Shown here piece after piece: positions 8,249 through 17,897 of a stretch of DNA of 64,000 nucleotides. The notes beneath the pieces are model-generated. The model was given only the letters and a program-made list of their open reading frames with translations, did not search any database and was not told where the DNA came from. This DNA is from Hydrogenophaga sp. IBVHS2 (lineage in GTDB: Bacteria > Pseudomonadota > Gammaproteobacteria > Burkholderiales > Burkholderiaceae_C), in assembly GCF_002127215.1 (NCBI RefSeq), contig NZ_NFUT01000002.1, positions 558,001-622,000 on the forward strand, in the 5' to 3' direction. The position numbers and the translations under genes are program-made. Each line of letters opens with the position of its first letter. The first letter of the stretch is position 1.

Positions 8249-9695
8249 GGGTCCAGCCGCCGCCGAGGCTGCGGTACACCGCCACCAGCGCTCCGGCGGT
8301 GCCCACCTGGGCCTGCACCAGGGCGTCGCGCTGGGTCAGGGCTTCGCGCTCGGCGTCGAGCACGGCCAGGAAGTCGGTCACGCCGGCTTCAAAGCGCACC
8401 CGGGCCAGCTGCGCAGCCGACTCGGCCTGGCGGGCCGCCTCGTCCAGCCGCGCGGCGCGCTGCGATTCGCGGTTGAAGCTGCTGAACGCGCCTTCGGTCT
8501 CTTCCAGCGCCAGCGCCACCGTCTGCTCGAAGCGGGCCACGCTCTGCTGGGCCCGGGCCTCGCTGGCCCGCACCCGGGCGCGCAGGGCACCGCCATCCAG
8601 CGGGGTCCAGGTGATGCCGGCGCCCAGCGCCCAGCGACCCGAGGCGGCGTCGAACAGGTCGCTGCCGCGCGCCGCGTTGAAGCCCAGCAGGCCCGAGAGC
8701 GACAGGCGCGGATACAGCGCCGACCTGGCCACACCGATGTCGGCGGTGGCAGCGGCCAGCTCACGCTCGGCCACGATCAGGTCGGGGCGGCGCTGCAGCC
8801 AGCCCTGCGGTGTGCCCACCGGCAGGGTCGACAGGTCGGTCACCGGCAGGCTCGGCAGGGGCATGGGGGCCGCGAGCGAGGCCATCAGCGGCCGGGGAGG
8901 CTGAGCGGTGAGCGTGGCCAGGCGCAGCACGGTGCGGTCGATGGCGTTGTCCAGGGCGGGCAGGGCGGCCTCGGTGGCAGCCACCAGCGCCTTGGCACGG
9001 GCCAGGTCGAGTTCGCTGGCGCGGCCGGCATCGACCCGGGCCTGGGTGATGCGCAGCGACTCGCGCTGGTTGCTCAGGGCCTGGTCGGTCACCTGCCGGC
9101 GCTGCTGCAGGCCGCGCAGCTCCAGGTAGTTGCGGGCCACCTCGGCGGCCACGGCGGTGTGGGCCGCCGAGATGCCGGCCTCGCTGGCGCTCACGCGGGC
9201 GGCCGCTGCCTCGCGGCCGCGCTGAACGCCGCCGAACAGGTCGATCTCCCAGTTGGCAATGAAGCTGGCATCAAACGTGTTGCCGGTGCGCTCGCTGCGG
9301 GTGGTGCCGGGGCGCTGGGTGATGGGCTGCACCGCACGTTCGGCGCTGCCGCTGAAGCCGGCCGAGGGGCGGCTGGCGGAGTCGGCCTCGTCGAAGCCGG
9401 CGCGGGCTTCCTGCAGCCGGGCCTGGGCGATGCGCACATCGCCGTTGGCGGCCACGGCACGCTCGATCAGTGCGGTGAGCTGTGCGTCGTTGAAACCGCG
9501 CCAGAAGGCCACGATGTCGGGCGACGCCGGGCGGCTGTCGGGCCGCTCGCTGCCGGGCTGGATGAAGGATGCGTCCAGCGCCAGCGGCGGGGTCTGGTGG
9601 TCGGGGCCGACGGCGGCGCAGCCGGCCAGCACCAGGGCGGCGGTGAGCGCGGACAGGCGCGGCATCAGGCGGGAAATCATGCGGGCCTCAGACAT
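8235..9695 (-). CDS. RND efflux outer-membrane factor lipoprotein (NodT/OprM family)
   Basis: A 486-residue outer-membrane channel protein. The signal sequence ends in the lipobox LAGC (LTAALVLAGCAAVGPDH), so it should be lipidated. Two OEP repeats follow, with motifs such as ISAAHTAVAAEVARNYLELRG, RQVTDQALSNQRESLRITQ and PLDGGALRARVRASEAR. It forms the trimeric exit duct of a tripartite pump. The ATG at 9695 is chosen because AAGGAGG lies six bases upstream; the start overlaps the end of the pump gene, so the two are translationally coupled. It is the third gene of an adaptor-pump-duct operon. Confidence 0.93.
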   Translation of the reverse strand: MSEARMISRLMPRLSALTAALVLAGCAAVGPDHQTPPLALDASFIQPGSERPDSRPASPDIVAFWRGFNDAQLTALIERAVAANGDVRIAQARLQEARAGFDEADSASRPSAGFSGSAERAVQPITQRPGTTRSERTGNTFDASFIANWEIDLFGGVQRGREAAAARVSASEAGISAAHTAVAAEVARNYLELRGLQQRRQVTDQALSNQRESLRITQARVDAGRASELDLARAKALVAATEAALPALDNAIDRTVLRLATLTAQPPRPLMASLAAPMPLPSLPVTDLSTLPVGTPQGWLQRRPDLIVAERELAAATADIGVARSALYPRLSLSGLLGFNAARGSDLFDAASGRWALGAGITWTPLDGGALRARVRASEARAQQSVARFEQTVALALEETEGAFSSFNRESQRAARLDEAARQAESAAQLARVRFEAGVTDFLAVLDAEREALTQRDALVQAQVGTAGALVAVYRSLGGGWTPPAR

Positions 9696-12600
9696 GCTGG
9701 CCTCCTTCGGTCGAAGCGGCGGCCGGTGCGGCGGCCGCGAGCCGCCGTGCGCGGCGCGAGCGCAGCAGCACATAGAACACCGGAGTGAGGAAGATGCCGA
9801 AGGCGGTCACGCCCAGCATGCCGGAGAACACCGCGATGCCCATGGCCTGGCGCATCTCGCTGCCGGCACCGCTGCCGACGATCAGCGGCACCACGCCGGC
9901 GCAGAAGGCGATCGAGGTCATGAGGATGGGGCGCAGCCGCATGCGGCAGGCGTGCACGATGGCGTCCAGCAGGGCTTCGCCCCGGTCTTCCAGTTCCTTG
10001 GCGAACTCCACGATCAGGATGGCGTTCTTGCAGGCCAGGCCCACCAGCACCACCAGCGCGATCTGCGTGAAGATGTTCAGGTCCCCCGGCTGCATGAAGG
10101 GCGGGAAGCTCGAGAGCCACACGCCGAACAGCGCCGAGAGGATGCCCATGGGCACGATCAGCACGATCACCAGCGGCAGGCTCCAGCTCTCGTACTGCGC
10201 CGCCAGCACGAGGATCACCAGCAGCACCGAGATGGCCAGCACCGCAGCCAGCACCGGCAGCTTGATGGTGGTGCCCGGCACCGTGATATCGCGGGTCAGG
10301 CGGTCCTGGTAGGCCAGTTCGGTCCACTCGTAGCTCAGGCCGCGCGGCAGCGTGCGCTGCAGCAGGGTCTCGATCTCGGCCTCGGCCTGGCTGGACGAGA
10401 AGCCGGGGTTGGGCGCACCGTTGATGTCGGCCGAGGGAAAGCCGTTGTAGCGGGTCACGCGGGTGGGGCCGAAGGTGGGTTCCACCGTCATGAGCGCGCC
10501 CAGCGGCACCATCTCGCCAGCGGCGTTGCGGGTCTTGAGCGCCGTGATGGCCGAGGCATCGCCCCGGAACGGCGCATCGGCCTGCACGACGACCTGGTAG
10601 GTCTTGCCGAAGCGGCTGAAGTCGTTCACGTACAGCGAGCCCAGGTTGACCTGCATGGTGTCGTAGATGTCGCCCAGGGCAATGCCCATCTGCTTGGCGC
10701 GGGTGCGGTCCACGTCGGCAAAGAGCTGCGGCACGTTGATGTCGTAGCCCGAGTACGGGGTGCCGATGCTGGACTGGGGATTGCCGTAGACCTGACCCAG
10801 CGTGCCCCAGACGGCGCCGTACAGCGCCTGTTCACCCAGGCCGCCGCGGTCCTGCACCTGGATCTTGAAGCCGCCGGCATTGCCCAGGCCGTCCACCGCA
10901 GGCGGCGGCACCACGAACATGCGAGCGCCCTGGATGCTCTGGATGGCGCCGTTGACCTGACCCAGGATGGCGTTCTTGCTCAGGTCGGGCGTGGTGCGTT
11001 CCTCGAACGGGGCCAGACCGAAGAACACGATGCCTTCGTTGGGTGCGGCCGAGAAGCCGGCGATCGACAGGCCGGGGAAGGCCACCGAATCGACGATGCC
11101 CGGCACCTTCAGCGCGATGTCGCTCATCTCGCGGATGACGGCCTCGGTGCGGTCGATGGAGGCACCCGCCGGCAGCTGCGCAATGCCGATGAGGTACTGC
11201 TTGTCCGGGGCCGGCACGAAGCCGCCCGGCAGGCGCGCGAACAGCAGCGCGGTGGCGCCCAGCAGCACGGCGTACACCACCAGCGCCACCGACTTGCGCC
11301 GCACCAGCCCGCCCACCTGGTGGCCGTAACGGGTGCTGGCACGGCCGAACACGCGGTTGAACCAGCCGAAGAAGGGACCGAGCACCCGGTCGATGGCGCG
11401 GGTGAGGCGGTCCTTGGGCGCGTCGTGCGGGCGCAGCAGCAGGGCCGAGAGCGCCGGGCTGAGCGTGAGCGAGTTGAAGGCCGAGATGACCGTGCTGATG
11501 GCGATGGTCACCGCGAACTGCTTGTAGAACTGGCCGGTGAGGCCGGGCACGAAGGCCAGCGGCACGAACACCGCGCACAGCACCAGCGCAATCGCGATGA
11601 TGGGGCCCGACACCTCGCGCATGGCCTTGATGGTGGCGTCGCGCGCACTGAGCCCTTCCTCGATGTTGCGCTCGACGTTCTCCACCACCACGATGGCGTC
11701 GTCCACCACGATGCCGATGGCCAGCACCAGCCCGAACAGCGTGAGCGTGTTGATGGAATAGCCCAGCAGCAGCAGGAAGGCAAAGGTGCCCACCACCGAC
11801 ACCGGCACCGCCAGCAGCGGAATGATGGAGGCGCGCCAGGTCTGCAGGAACACGATCACCACGATCACCACCAGCGCGATGGCTTCGAGCAGCGTGACCA
11901 CCACCTTTTCGATGGAGGTCTGCACGAAGCGCGTGGGGTCGTAGACGATGCTGTAGCTCACCCCGGGCGGGAAGTTCTTGGCCAGCCGGTCCATGGTGTC
12001 GCGCACGCTGCCCGAGAGGGCCAGCGCGTTCGAGCCGGGGGCCTGGAACACCGCGATGGCGGCCGCTTCCTTGTTGTTGAGCAGGCTGCGCAGCGCGTAG
12101 CTGCCGGCCGACAGTTCCACACGGCCCACGTCGCGGATGCGGATCAGGCCACCGGTGGCCGGGTCGGCCCGCACGATGATGTCGGCGAACTCTTCCTCGG
12201 TGGTGAGCCGGCCCTGGGTGTTGACCGCCAGCTGGAACTCGGTGCCGGCCGGGGCGGGCGGTGCGCCCACGGTGCCGGCAGCCACCTGCGCGTTCTGTTC
12301 ACGGATGGCACCCACCACCTCGGCGGTGGTGAGGTTGCGGGCCGAGAGCTTGTTGGGGTCGAGCCAGATGCGCATGGCGTAGTCGCCGGCACCGAACATC
12401 TGCACCGAACCCATGCCGGGCAGGCGCAGCAGGTCGTCGCGCACATTGAGCTGGCCGTAGTTGCGCAGGTAGAGCGCATCGCGGCTGTTGTCCGGGCTGA
12501 CCAGGTGCACCACCATGGTCAGGTTCGGACTGCTCTTTTCCGTGGTCACGCCGATCTGGCGCACGATCTCCGGCAGGCGGGGCAGGGCGCGGTTGATGCG

Positions 12601-12933
12601 GTTCTGCACCGCCGTCTCGGCGGCCTCGGGGCTGGTGCCGATCTTGAAGGTGACGGTCAGCGTCATGCCGCCGTCGGCGGTGGCCTGCGAATCGAAATAC
12701 AGCAGGTTCTCGATGCCGCTGATCTGCTCCTCCAGCGGCGTGGCCACGGTTTCGGAGATCACGCGCGGGTTGGCGCCGGGGAACTGTGCGCGCACCACGA
12801 TCTGCGGCGGCGAGACCTCGGGGTACTCCGAGAGCGGCAGCTTGAAGATGGCCAGCGCGCCGACCAGGAAGATGAAGATGGAGAGCACGGCCGCAAAACG
12901 CGGCCGGTCGATGAAGAACCGGGAGATGTCCAT
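9688..12933 (-). CDS. RND multidrug efflux pump, inner-membrane transporter (HAE1/AcrB family)
   Basis: A 1,081-residue HAE1-family transporter. It has 12 expected membrane segments in two repeats, with large periplasmic loops after TM1 and TM7. The proton-relay pair is visible in GIVVDDAIVVVENVERN (Asp-Asp near residues 408-409). The N-terminus FFIDRPRFAAVLSIFIFLVG and motif LSPALSALLLRP are typical of AcrB/MexB relatives. It exports amphiphilic drugs or biocides by proton antiport together with the adjacent adaptor and outer-membrane factor. The adaptor gene ends 14 bp upstream. Substrate range cannot be read from the sequence. Confidence 0.95.
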   Translation of the reverse strand: MDISRFFIDRPRFAAVLSIFIFLVGALAIFKLPLSEYPEVSPPQIVVRAQFPGANPRVISETVATPLEEQISGIENLLYFDSQATADGGMTLTVTFKIGTSPEAAETAVQNRINRALPRLPEIVRQIGVTTEKSSPNLTMVVHLVSPDNSRDALYLRNYGQLNVRDDLLRLPGMGSVQMFGAGDYAMRIWLDPNKLSARNLTTAEVVGAIREQNAQVAAGTVGAPPAPAGTEFQLAVNTQGRLTTEEEFADIIVRADPATGGLIRIRDVGRVELSAGSYALRSLLNNKEAAAIAVFQAPGSNALALSGSVRDTMDRLAKNFPPGVSYSIVYDPTRFVQTSIEKVVVTLLEAIALVVIVVIVFLQTWRASIIPLLAVPVSVVGTFAFLLLLGYSINTLTLFGLVLAIGIVVDDAIVVVENVERNIEEGLSARDATIKAMREVSGPIIAIALVLCAVFVPLAFVPGLTGQFYKQFAVTIAISTVISAFNSLTLSPALSALLLRPHDAPKDRLTRAIDRVLGPFFGWFNRVFGRASTRYGHQVGGLVRRKSVALVVYAVLLGATALLFARLPGGFVPAPDKQYLIGIAQLPAGASIDRTEAVIREMSDIALKVPGIVDSVAFPGLSIAGFSAAPNEGIVFFGLAPFEERTTPDLSKNAILGQVNGAIQSIQGARMFVVPPPAVDGLGNAGGFKIQVQDRGGLGEQALYGAVWGTLGQVYGNPQSSIGTPYSGYDINVPQLFADVDRTRAKQMGIALGDIYDTMQVNLGSLYVNDFSRFGKTYQVVVQADAPFRGDASAITALKTRNAAGEMVPLGALMTVEPTFGPTRVTRYNGFPSADINGAPNPGFSSSQAEAEIETLLQRTLPRGLSYEWTELAYQDRLTRDITVPGTTIKLPVLAAVLAISVLLVILVLAAQYESWSLPLVIVLIVPMGILSALFGVWLSSFPPFMQPGDLNIFTQIALVVLVGLACKNAILIVEFAKELEDRGEALLDAIVHACRMRLRPILMTSIAFCAGVVPLIVGSGAGSEMRQAMGIAVFSGMLGVTAFGIFLTPVFYVLLRSRRARRLAAAAPAAASTEGGQHV

Positions 12934-12947
12934 GGCGGGCCTCCCGA

Positions 12948-14150
12948 TCAGTTGCCGGCGGGGGCGGCAGGCGCACCGGGCGCTCCGGCCGCCGGGAACA
13001 CCGGCATGCCGCGCTCGTCCACCTTGAGCACCTGCGGCTGCACCGGCACGCCGGGCATGATGCGCTGCAGGCCCTCGACCACCACGTTCTCGCCGGGCTT
13101 GACGGCGTCACCCAGCACCACGCGCATGCCGTCCTGCAGGGAGCCCAGGCGCACCACACGGAACTGCGGCTGGCCGTCCTGGCCCACCACGACCACCACC
13201 TTGCGGTCCTGGTCGGTGCCCACGGCGCGCTCGGGCACCAGGGTGGCGGTGTAGGGGGCGCTGGTGGTCATGCTGATGCGGGCCGCCAGGCCGGGCACGA
13301 AACGGCCGTCCTTGTTGTCGAAACTGGCCCGCAGGCGGATCGCGCCGGTCTGGGGGTTCAGGCGGTTGTCCACGAAGTCGAGCTGGCCCTGGTGCGGGTA
13401 GCCGCTCTCGTTGGCCAGGCCCATGCGCACCACCGGCGGCTTGGCACCGGCAGCGCGCACCCGCAGGAAGGTCTGCTCGCTGCCGTCGAAGTAGGCGTGC
13501 ACCCGGTTGCTGGCGGCAATGGTGGTCAGCACCACCTGCTCATTGACCAGGTTGCCGGCGGTGACCGAGGCGCGCGAGATGCGTCCCGCGATCGGGGCGC
13601 GCACGGCGGTGTGCGACAGGTTGAGCCGGGCCACCTTGAGGGCGGCTTCGGCGGCTTCGATGTCGGCCGCGCTGGTGCGGTTGCTGGCAGCGAGCTGGTC
13701 GGCTTCCTGTTTCGAGATGGCCTTGTTCTGCAGCAGCTTCTCGGCCCGGGCCAGTTCGGCGCTGGCCAGCTCGGCGCGGGCACGGGCGGCGGCCACCTGG
13801 GCGGCCGCGCGGGCCACCTCGGCCTCGAACGGACGGGGGTCGATGGTGAACAGCAGCTGGCCGCGGGCCACCGTGGCGCCGTCGGTGAAGTGCACCTTGT
13901 CGACCGTGCCGGCCACGCGCGGGCGCAGCTCGACGAATTCGGCCGCCTCGATGCGGCCGCTGAAGGTCTCGATGTCGCTGACGGTGCGCTGCACCGCCGG
14001 GGCCACGCTGACCGGCATGGCCGGGGGCGGGCCGCCCTGGGCGTCGGCCCGGCCGCCGCAGGCAGCCAGGAAGGTGGCTGCACCGGTGGTCAGCAGGGAC
14101 AGGGCAAGCAGATGACGGATGCGCCGTGCATCCAGGAAATGGGCTGGCAT
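12948..14150 (-). CDS. RND efflux periplasmic adaptor subunit (MexA/AcrA family)
   Basis: A 400-residue membrane-fusion protein with a lipoprotein signal (LLTTGAATFLAACGG, lipobox LAAC). Domains run in the usual order: barrel-sandwich/lipoyl half (VDKVHFTDGATVARGQLLFTIDPRPFEAE), a coiled-coil hairpin (about residues 100-160, AAAQVAAARARAELASAELARAEKLL), the second lipoyl half (VRAPIAGRISRASVTAGNLV), a beta-barrel and a membrane-proximal domain. It is the first gene of the efflux operon and is divergent from the TetR-like gene at 14322, which probably represses it. The C-terminus is Ala/Pro/Gly-rich. Confidence 0.94.
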   Translation of the reverse strand: MPAHFLDARRIRHLLALSLLTTGAATFLAACGGRADAQGGPPPAMPVSVAPAVQRTVSDIETFSGRIEAAEFVELRPRVAGTVDKVHFTDGATVARGQLLFTIDPRPFEAEVARAAAQVAAARARAELASAELARAEKLLQNKAISKQEADQLAASNRTSAADIEAAEAALKVARLNLSHTAVRAPIAGRISRASVTAGNLVNEQVVLTTIAASNRVHAYFDGSEQTFLRVRAAGAKPPVVRMGLANESGYPHQGQLDFVDNRLNPQTGAIRLRASFDNKDGRFVPGLAARISMTTSAPYTATLVPERAVGTDQDRKVVVVVGQDGQPQFRVVRLGSLQDGMRVVLGDAVKPGENVVVEGLQRIMPGVPVQPQVLKVDERGMPVFPAAGAPGAPAAPAGN

Positions 14151-14251
14151 GGGGTACTCCAGAAGGCCAGGGACCGAGCAGCCCGGGTAGGGCCGTCGGA
14201 TCCGCTGGGAGGGCGGTGGATCGGCGAAAAACCGAAATTCTAGCGATCCGT

Positions 14252-14290
14252 GTGAAACTTTTGTGATTCACCTGGATATAAATGGGTGAA
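14252..14290. promoter_or_regulatory. Putative operator with three GTGAA half-sites between efflux operon and regulator
   Basis: GTGAA occurs at 14252-14256, its complement TTCAC at 14267-14271, and GTGAA again at 14286-14290. The last two form TTCACC-N12-GGTGAA (14267-14290), with the AT-rich ATATAAA in its spacer as a possible -10 element. This position in the divergent promoter suits the TetR-like protein. Binding is inferred. Confidence 0.4.
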
Positions 14291-14321
14291 AATACAACCC
14301 GCGTGCAAACATCAGGGAACC

Positions 14322-14951
14322 ATGAGCACACCCGCCGATCCGTCTGTCATGAGCCTGGATGACCATCCCTTGAACCTTCCCACCGGTCAGGACGCCCCGT
14401 CCGCCGGCCACGGCGAAGACGAACGCCTGCTGGCCAACCTGGCGCTGGCCCTGGTCGACAACCCCCGTGCCACCCTGCAGGAACTGGCGCAGGCGGTCGG
14501 CGTGAGCCGCGCCACCCTCTACCGGTTCTCGCGCACCCGCGAAGAACTCATCGACCGCCTCATGCAGCACGCCACCGGCTGCCTGCAGCGCGCCATGGAA
14601 GAGGCGCGGCTGGACGAAGGCCCGGCGCGCGAGGCGCTGACCCGCTTCGTGCAGGGCCAGCTGGAGCAACGCGAACTCGCGGCCTTTCTGGTCTACCACT
14701 GGCAACCCGAGACCATCCAGGACGAACGTGGCCGCACCAGCTGCGATGCCTTCCTGGAGGCCCTGGACGCCTTCATCCTGCGCGGTCAGCGCGAAGGCGT
14801 GTTCCGCATCGATATCGCCGCCCAGGCCCAGACCGAGGCGCTGATGGCCCTGCTCACCGGCATCGTCGACGCCGAACGCCGCGGCCGCGTGGCCCGGGTG
14901 GGCGTGCCGGCGATGGTGGAGGCGTTGTTCCTGAAGGGGTGCGCGGGCTGA
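14322..14951 (+). CDS. TetR/AcrR-like transcriptional regulator
   Basis: A 209-residue regulator. After about 35 low-complexity N-terminal residues comes a helix-turn-helix domain (NPRATLQELAQAVGVSRATLYRFSRTREELIDRLMQHA), then an all-helical ligand-binding region. The ATG at 14322 follows an AGGGA ribosome site; an upstream in-frame GTG at 14286 would add 12 residues and would place the -10-like TATAAA inside the leader, so it is less likely. It is divergent from the RND operon and is the obvious candidate repressor. The HTH lies further from the N-terminus than in many TetR proteins. Confidence 0.85.
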   Translation: MSTPADPSVMSLDDHPLNLPTGQDAPSAGHGEDERLLANLALALVDNPRATLQELAQAVGVSRATLYRFSRTREELIDRLMQHATGCLQRAMEEARLDEGPAREALTRFVQGQLEQRELAAFLVYHWQPETIQDERGRTSCDAFLEALDAFILRGQREGVFRIDIAAQAQTEALMALLTGIVDAERRGRVARVGVPAMVEALFLKGCAG

Positions 14952-14975
14952 CCCCGGCGCCAGGCTACCGCTGTT

Positions 14976-15908
14976 TCAGGCCGGCACCGCATGCCGCCTT
15001 GTCGACGGCCCCGCCTGCAGCACCTGCCCCGACAAGGCATGCCCCACCAGCGGGGGCAGCTCGGCCGCCACGGCCAGCAGGGCATCCAGATCGACCCCGG
15101 TGTCCACGCCCATGGCCTGGAACATGTGCACCAGATCCTCGGTGCTCACGTTCCCGCTGGCCCCCGGCGCAAACGGGCAGCCGCCCAGGCCGCCCAGCGA
15201 GGCATCGAAGCGGGTGATGCCGGCCTGCCAGGCCACCAGGGCATTGGCCAGGCCCATGCCGCGCGTGTTGTGGAAGTGCGCGGTGAAGGCGATGTGCGGC
15301 CAGCGCGCCAGCACCTCGCTGCACAGGCGTTCCACCTGGGCCGGGTGGGCCATGCCGGTGGTGTCGCACAGGGTGATGCGATCCATGCCCAGTGCGGCGA
15401 TGCGTTCGATGAGGTCGAACACCCGCTGCGCCGGCACATCGCCGTCGAAGGGGCAGCCGAAGGCGGTGGACAGCGAGGCATTGAAGGCCACCTGTGCCGC
15501 CGGTGTCTGGGCCACCCGCGCCACCACGTCCTCGAACTGCTGCAGCGAACGCTCCGGGCTCATGCGCAGGTTGGCCTGGCTGTGGCTGTCGCTGGCCGAC
15601 ATGACCAGGTTGATCTCGTCCACGCCGCAGGCCAGCGCACGTTCGGCGCCGCGCGTGTTGGGCACCAGGGCGGCGTAGCTCACGCCCGGGGCGCGTTCGA
15701 TGCGCTGCATCACCTCGGCCGCGTCGGCCAGCGCCGGTATGGCCTTGGGCGAGGTGAAGGAGGTCACCTCGATCTTGTCCAGCCCGGTGCGCGACAGCGC
15801 GTTGCACAGGCGCACCTTGTCGGCGGTGGGCACGAACACCGGCTCGATCTGCAGGCCGTCGCGCAGGGCCACGTCGTGGATGTGGATGCGATCGGGTCCG
15901 CGCTTCAT
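14976..15908 (-). CDS. Hydroxymethylglutaryl-CoA lyase family protein
   Basis: A 310-residue DRE-TIM metallolyase. The catalytic DVALRDGLQIE lies at the N-terminus, the metal-binding HFHN follows in FTAHFHNTRGMGLAN, and the HMG-CoA lyase active-site loop appears as GGLGGCPFAPGASGN with its conserved Cys. The family cleaves HMG-CoA to acetyl-CoA and acetoacetate. Relatives act on related 3-hydroxy-3-methyl acyl-CoAs or catalyse retro-Claisen cleavage of other acids. It is the last gene of a four-gene operon, and its ATG overlaps the CoA-transferase stop (ATGA). With that neighbour it may act on an acid first activated by CoA transfer rather than in leucine catabolism. Confidence 0.88.
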   Translation of the reverse strand: MKRGPDRIHIHDVALRDGLQIEPVFVPTADKVRLCNALSRTGLDKIEVTSFTSPKAIPALADAAEVMQRIERAPGVSYAALVPNTRGAERALACGVDEINLVMSASDSHSQANLRMSPERSLQQFEDVVARVAQTPAAQVAFNASLSTAFGCPFDGDVPAQRVFDLIERIAALGMDRITLCDTTGMAHPAQVERLCSEVLARWPHIAFTAHFHNTRGMGLANALVAWQAGITRFDASLGGLGGCPFAPGASGNVSTEDLVHMFQAMGVDTGVDLDALLAVAAELPPLVGHALSGQVLQAGPSTRRHAVPA

Positions 15909-17122
15909 GCCACGCCCTTCTGGCGCAGTTCGGCAATGCGCTCGGCACTCAGGCCCAGCGAGCCCAGCACCTCGTCGGTGTGTTCGCCCAGGGCGGGGCC
16001 GATCCAGCGGGTGGCGCCGGGGGTGGCGCTCAACTGCGGCACCACGCCGGGCAGCGAGACCGGTTGCCCGTCGGGCAGGGTGTGCGGCTCGATCATGCCG
16101 CGCGCCTGGTAGTGCGGGTCGGCCACGATGTCGGCGGCGGTGTAGATGCGGCCGGCCGGCACGGCGGCGGCTTCCAGCACGTCCAGCACCTGCTCCAGCG
16201 TGTGCTGGCCGGTCCACTGGCCGATGGCCTCATCGATGCGCTGCACCTGGGCCACGCGACCGGCATTGCCGGCCAGGGCCGGGTCGTCGGCCAGGTCGGT
16301 GCGGCCGATGGCGGTCATGAGCCGGCGGAAGATCGCATCGCCGTTGCCGGCAATGGCCACGTACAGGCCGTCGCCACACCGGTAGGTGTTGGACGGTGCG
16401 ATGCCCGGCAGGCTGGCGCCGCTGCGTTCCCGCACGAAGCCCTGCACGCTGAACTCGGGCACCAGGCTTTCCATGATGGCGAACACCGATTCGTACAGCG
16501 CCACGTCGATGAACTGCCCTTTGCCCCCGTTGTTGCGGTGGTGCAGCGCCATCAGCGCGCCGATGGTGCCGTACAGCGAGGCCAGGGTGTCGCCCAGGCT
16601 CACGCCCACCCGCACCGGCGGCCGGTCCGGAAAACCCGAGGTGTAGCGCAGCCCGCCCATGCATTCGGCGATGGCGGCAAAGCCGGGCCGCTGGCTGTAG
16701 GGGCCGGTCTGGCCGTAGCCCGACACCCGCACCATGATCAGCTTCGGGTTGAGCGCGTGCAGCGCGTCCCAGCCCAGGCCCCATTTCTCCAGGGTGCCGG
16801 GGCGGAAGTTCTCGATCACGATGTCGGCGCTGGCCGCCAGCTGCCGGGCCAGTTCGGCGCCTTCGGGCTGGCGCAGGTCCAGCGTGACCGACTTCTTGTT
16901 GCGGCTCTGCGAGTACCACCAGAGCGAGGTGCCGTCGTGCAGCCGGCGCCACTGGCGCAGCGGGTCGCCGCCCTCGGGCGATTCGACCTTGATCACCTCC
17001 GCGCCGAACTGCGCCAGCAGCGCGGCCGCATACGGCCCGGCGATGAGCGAGCCGAGCTCGAGCACCCGCACGCCGGCCAGGGCCTGCGGGGTCGGTGCGG
17101 CGGTGGTCTGCGCAGCGGCCAT
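15905..17122 (-). CDS. CaiB/BaiF family (class III) CoA-transferase
   Basis: A 405-residue family III CoA-transferase, which moves CoA between organic acids such as succinyl-CoA and an acceptor carboxylate through a catalytic Asp. The N-terminal motif GVRVLELGSLIAGPYAAALLAQFGAEVIKVE, the Arg/Lys-rich KKSVTLDLRQPEG and the GALMALHHRNNGGKGQFIDVALYE region with the Asp are visible. It lies 1 bp after the maleate isomerase-like gene and overlaps the HMG-CoA lyase-like gene by 4 bp, so it probably makes the CoA ester that the lyase then cleaves. The acceptor acid is unknown. Confidence 0.92.
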   Translation of the reverse strand: MAAAQTTAAPTPQALAGVRVLELGSLIAGPYAAALLAQFGAEVIKVESPEGGDPLRQWRRLHDGTSLWWYSQSRNKKSVTLDLRQPEGAELARQLAASADIVIENFRPGTLEKWGLGWDALHALNPKLIMVRVSGYGQTGPYSQRPGFAAIAECMGGLRYTSGFPDRPPVRVGVSLGDTLASLYGTIGALMALHHRNNGGKGQFIDVALYESVFAIMESLVPEFSVQGFVRERSGASLPGIAPSNTYRCGDGLYVAIAGNGDAIFRRLMTAIGRTDLADDPALAGNAGRVAQVQRIDEAIGQWTGQHTLEQVLDVLEAAAVPAGRIYTAADIVADPHYQARGMIEPHTLPDGQPVSLPGVVPQLSATPGATRWIGPALGEHTDEVLGSLGLSAERIAELRQKGVA

Positions 17123-17123
17123 G

Positions 17124-17897
17124 TCAGTAGCGGCCCGAGAGCAGGGCGCCGCAACCCGGCACCTGGGCCGGCAGGTTCAGGGCCGTCAGCATGGCGTGGG
17201 TGGTGCACACGGCGGCCGAGAGCACCGGCAGGCCCAGGCGGTCTTCCACCGGCTGGATGGAGGGCAGCGAGGGCATCTGCACGCAGGCCGAGAGCACCAC
17301 CGCATCGCAGTTGGCGGTGGCCAGCCGGCGCGAGATCTCGATGGGCGCGCGCGGGTCCTGCGCGCCGACCTGCAGGTTGTCGGAGATCTCCAGCGACACC
17401 GCGTCCAGCACCTCGATGCCCTCGTGTTCGATGTAGTCCACCACCAGCTGGGTCAGCGGCTTCATGTAGGGCGTGAGCACCGCGATCTTCCTGGCGCCGA
17501 TGCGCTGCAGGCCCTGGATCAGGGCCCCGGCGCTGGTCACCACCGGCGCGGGGGCGCCGTTGTCGACCGTACGCTGGTGCAGGCGCTGCTCGGATTGCCG
17601 GTGGTAGCCCAGGCCCATGCTCATGATGGCCACGAGACACGCGTAGCCCAGCACGTCCACCCGGGCGTCCGAGAGCTCGAGCGCGCAGCGGTCGGAGTCG
17701 GCGTCCATGGCGGCCAGTTCCTCCTGGGTCACCTTCTTCATGCGCATGCGCGAGGAGTGGAAGGTGAAGCGCTCCGGCGCCACGGCCTCGCGGGCGCGCA
17801 GCATGGCCGGGATCTCGGTCTCCATGGTGGTGTTGGAGCTGGGCACGATCTGCCCGATGCGGAAAGCGGTGCGGGTCATGGGCGGGGTTCCGGTCAC
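17124..17897 (-). CDS. Maleate cis-trans isomerase / Asp-Glu racemase superfamily protein
   Basis: A protein of 251 residues from the ATG at 17879, or 257 from the GTG at 17897 that overlaps the upstream gene's stop. It resembles maleate isomerases and arylmalonate decarboxylases: IVPSSNTTMETEIP at the N-terminus, GYACLVAIM with Cys81 and VVLSACVQMPSLPSIQPVEDRLGLPVLS with Cys199 (numbered from the ATG). The two-cysteine arrangement is that used by maleate isomerase for cis-trans isomerisation. The setting between a Bug receptor and a CoA-transferase suggests an unsaturated or substituted dicarboxylic acid. Maleate to fumarate is the simplest reading; arylmalonate decarboxylation is an alternative. 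Confidence 0.8.
   Translation of the reverse strand: MTGTPPMTRTAFRIGQIVPSSNTTMETEIPAMLRAREAVAPERFTFHSSRMRMKKVTQEELAAMDADSDRCALELSDARVDVLGYACLVAIMSMGLGYHRQSEQRLHQRTVDNGAPAPVVTSAGALIQGLQRIGARKIAVLTPYMKPLTQLVVDYIEHEGIEVLDAVSLEISDNLQVGAQDPRAPIEISRRLATANCDAVVLSACVQMPSLPSIQPVEDRLGLPVLSAAVCTTHAMLTALNLPAQVPGCGALLSGRY

Noticed and set aside
9253..13254. A 1,333-codon open frame on the plus strand across the RND operon
   Set aside because: The minus strand encodes a full-length OprM/AcrB/AcrA set with all family motifs. The plus-strand frame is His/Gln/Arg-rich and shows no family.
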